DNA from: Physella acuta
Taxonomy: Eukaryota > Mollusca > Gastropoda > Physidae
DNA: 64,000 nucleotides
Direction of reading: 5' to 3'
Assembly: GCF_028476545.1 (NCBI RefSeq)
Contig: NW_026732322.1
Coordinates: 186,001 to 250,000 of the forward strand
The position numbers were made by a program, and so were the translations under genes. The notes below the pieces were generated by a model. The model did no database searches and was not told the origin of the DNA. It saw nothing but the letters and a program-made list of their open reading frames with translations. This document shows, piece by piece, positions 63,043 to 64,000 of the stretch (within the stretch, counting starts at the first letter, position 1; each line of letters opens with the position of its first letter).

Positions 63043-63114
63043 AGCAGAGTGGCGCAGTAGAAGCGTGCAGGGCCCTTAATCCAGAGGTCCATGGATCGAA
63101 ACCACGCTCTGCTA
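63043..63114 (+). pseudogene. Decayed initiator tRNA-Met copy, anticodon now CTT
   Basis: 72 nt, aligned without gaps to the gene at 63732-63803. The acceptor stem (AGCAGAG/CTCTGCT) and the GGATCGAAACC loop are kept. The anticodon position reads CTT in place of CAT. The anticodon stem has one mismatch and a G-T pair (CAGGG/TCCAG) and the T stem one mismatch, so it is probably not functional. Confidence 0.85.
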
Positions 63115-63245
63115 AAATTGTTTTGGTAGAGAAAATTTATAGAATTCCGCAGAAGACCACGTTGAGTTAAAAACTAATGGCACTGTGAGTAAGTATGAAG
63201 GTAAAGTTGTGCACATTCATTTTACTATGAAAAGATATTTGGTGT

Positions 63246-63436
63246 CAGTGTTTCTTCCAGACTTTTTTCTCCGGGGGGGGGGGGGGGGGGGGTGCGGAGG
63301 GCGGACAACATTTTTCGGAGGGCGGACACTGGTAAAAGTATATGTTTTCTATATAAATTCCATTTCGTTCGGGGGGGGGGGGGGGGGTAGACTTTCTTCG
63401 CCCCCCCCCCTGAAGTCATGCATGAAAGCAACTCGA
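63246..63436. mobile_element. hAT-type MITE with long G runs, copy C
   Basis: Left end CAGTGTTTCTTCCAG; the right end is diverged (CATGAAAGCAACTCGA). Perfect 8-bp duplications TTTGGTGT at 63238-63245 and 63437-63444 fix the limits. The interior again has G tracts, GGACACTGGTAAAAGTATAT and a C run at the right. Confidence 0.82.
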
Positions 63437-63731
63437 TTTGGTGTTACTCTTTTAAATGCAGTCGCTACACTAATGTAACCTTGTACATGATTAATGACAA
63501 ATCTTTTGTTTATTTGGGGTAATTCATATGATATACAGCAACAATTAGGACATCTTTAACACATCTCATGGAACTACTACACTTGTTTTGCGTTGAAAGC
63601 TCCATTTTTTTTAAATCGACTTTTCCACTCACACTTGATTAAATCATGCTCAATGTGCTTTACAAAAAAATTCATTTTGGACCTATAATACAAGCTATTT
63701 TAAAAGTATTATTTACTTTGTTAAAATCAAG

Positions 63732-63803
63732 AGCAGAGTGGCGCAGTGGAAGCGTGCTGGGCCCATAACCCAGAGGTCCGTGGATCGAAACCACGCTCTG
63801 CTA
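63732..63803 (+). tRNA. Initiator tRNA-Met (CAT)
   Basis: 72 nt, intron-free. The acceptor stem AGCAGAG/CTCTGCT has the A1-U72 pair, the anticodon arm CTGGGCCCATAACCCAG has the three G-C pairs of initiators, and the T loop reads GGATCGAAACC with A54 and A60. All three are eukaryotic initiator marks. A and B boxes lie inside, and a TTTTT terminator follows three bases after the end region (63805 on). The extra terminal CA is not coded, as expected. Confidence 0.95.
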
Positions 63804-64000
63804 CATTTTTGTTTTAATAAAGTTAACATGTGTAAAAACCCGCCATGCTTCTACGATCTATTAACAACTGAATTAAAGACATCGTGTATATCGATATTGT
63901 TATGGAATTAGATTTGGTGTTCTGATTTTTAAAGCAGTAGATTCTGAATTAAAGTAATATTGTACATAACCGATGTAAAATATTTAGTTAAACACCATTC

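Overview
The window is animal nuclear DNA: AT-rich, with short coding exons bounded by GT-AG introns, tRNA-derived SINEs, hAT DNA transposons, MITEs, long (TA)n tracts and large tandem arrays. SINE and repeat style together with a compact RanBP2/Nup358-type gene suggest a lophotrochozoan, most likely a mollusc (possibly a heterobranch snail). The taxon is an inference.

Left half (about 1.8-33.3 kb, all on the minus strand): two related genes in tandem. Gene 1 (13505-33332) has 19 coding exons whose splice phases close exactly to 5,712 nt (1,903 codons plus stop). It encodes the C-terminal architecture of the nuclear-pore SUMO ligase RanBP2/Nup358: Ran-binding domain (RanBD), two RanBP2 zinc fingers, a long GFxFG-repeat exon, RanBD, an IR-type SUMO-ligase segment with a SUMO-interaction motif, RanBD, an unrecognised seven-copy GDKGN repeat module, and a terminal RanBD. 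The TPR head and the cyclophilin tail of vertebrate RanBP2 are not seen. Gene 2 (1856-8323) is a shorter paralogue: RanBD, one good and one variant zinc finger, FG repeats, a 36-bp minisatellite coding a 12-residue repeat, and a C-terminal RanBD that looks like NUP50 rather than RanBP2. It has one in-frame TAA in the first RanBD and one frame change that a 110-nt intron could explain. The zinc-finger exons of the two genes are far more alike than their other exons, which points to gene conversion.

The introns hold a 26-bp minisatellite (19.6-20.8 kb), a 132-bp-arm palindrome built from an inverted MITE pair (15.9-16.3 kb), several SINEs, and a nested stack: a hAT element inside another hAT element inside an old SINE, each hAT with clean 8-bp target duplications.

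Right half: about 33.4-36.9 kb carries simple repeats, MITEs and a strong 80-nt foldback. About 37.0-61.6 kb is nearly continuous tandem repeat with a strong G+T bias on the plus strand: 17-bp, 32-bp, 16-bp and 93-bp arrays, then a 19-kb array of 25/30-bp units with 2.6-3.7 kb higher-order repeats, then the 93-bp satellite again and another 16-bp array. No gene is seen there. The right edge has a SINE, a G-run MITE, an intact-looking initiator tRNA-Met gene and a decayed copy of it whose anticodon now reads CTT.

The most notable items are the tandem Nup358-like pair with its NUP50-like tail and GDKGN module, a hAT-type MITE family whose interior is mostly long G runs, and the GT-skewed satellite domain with the same satellite on both sides.
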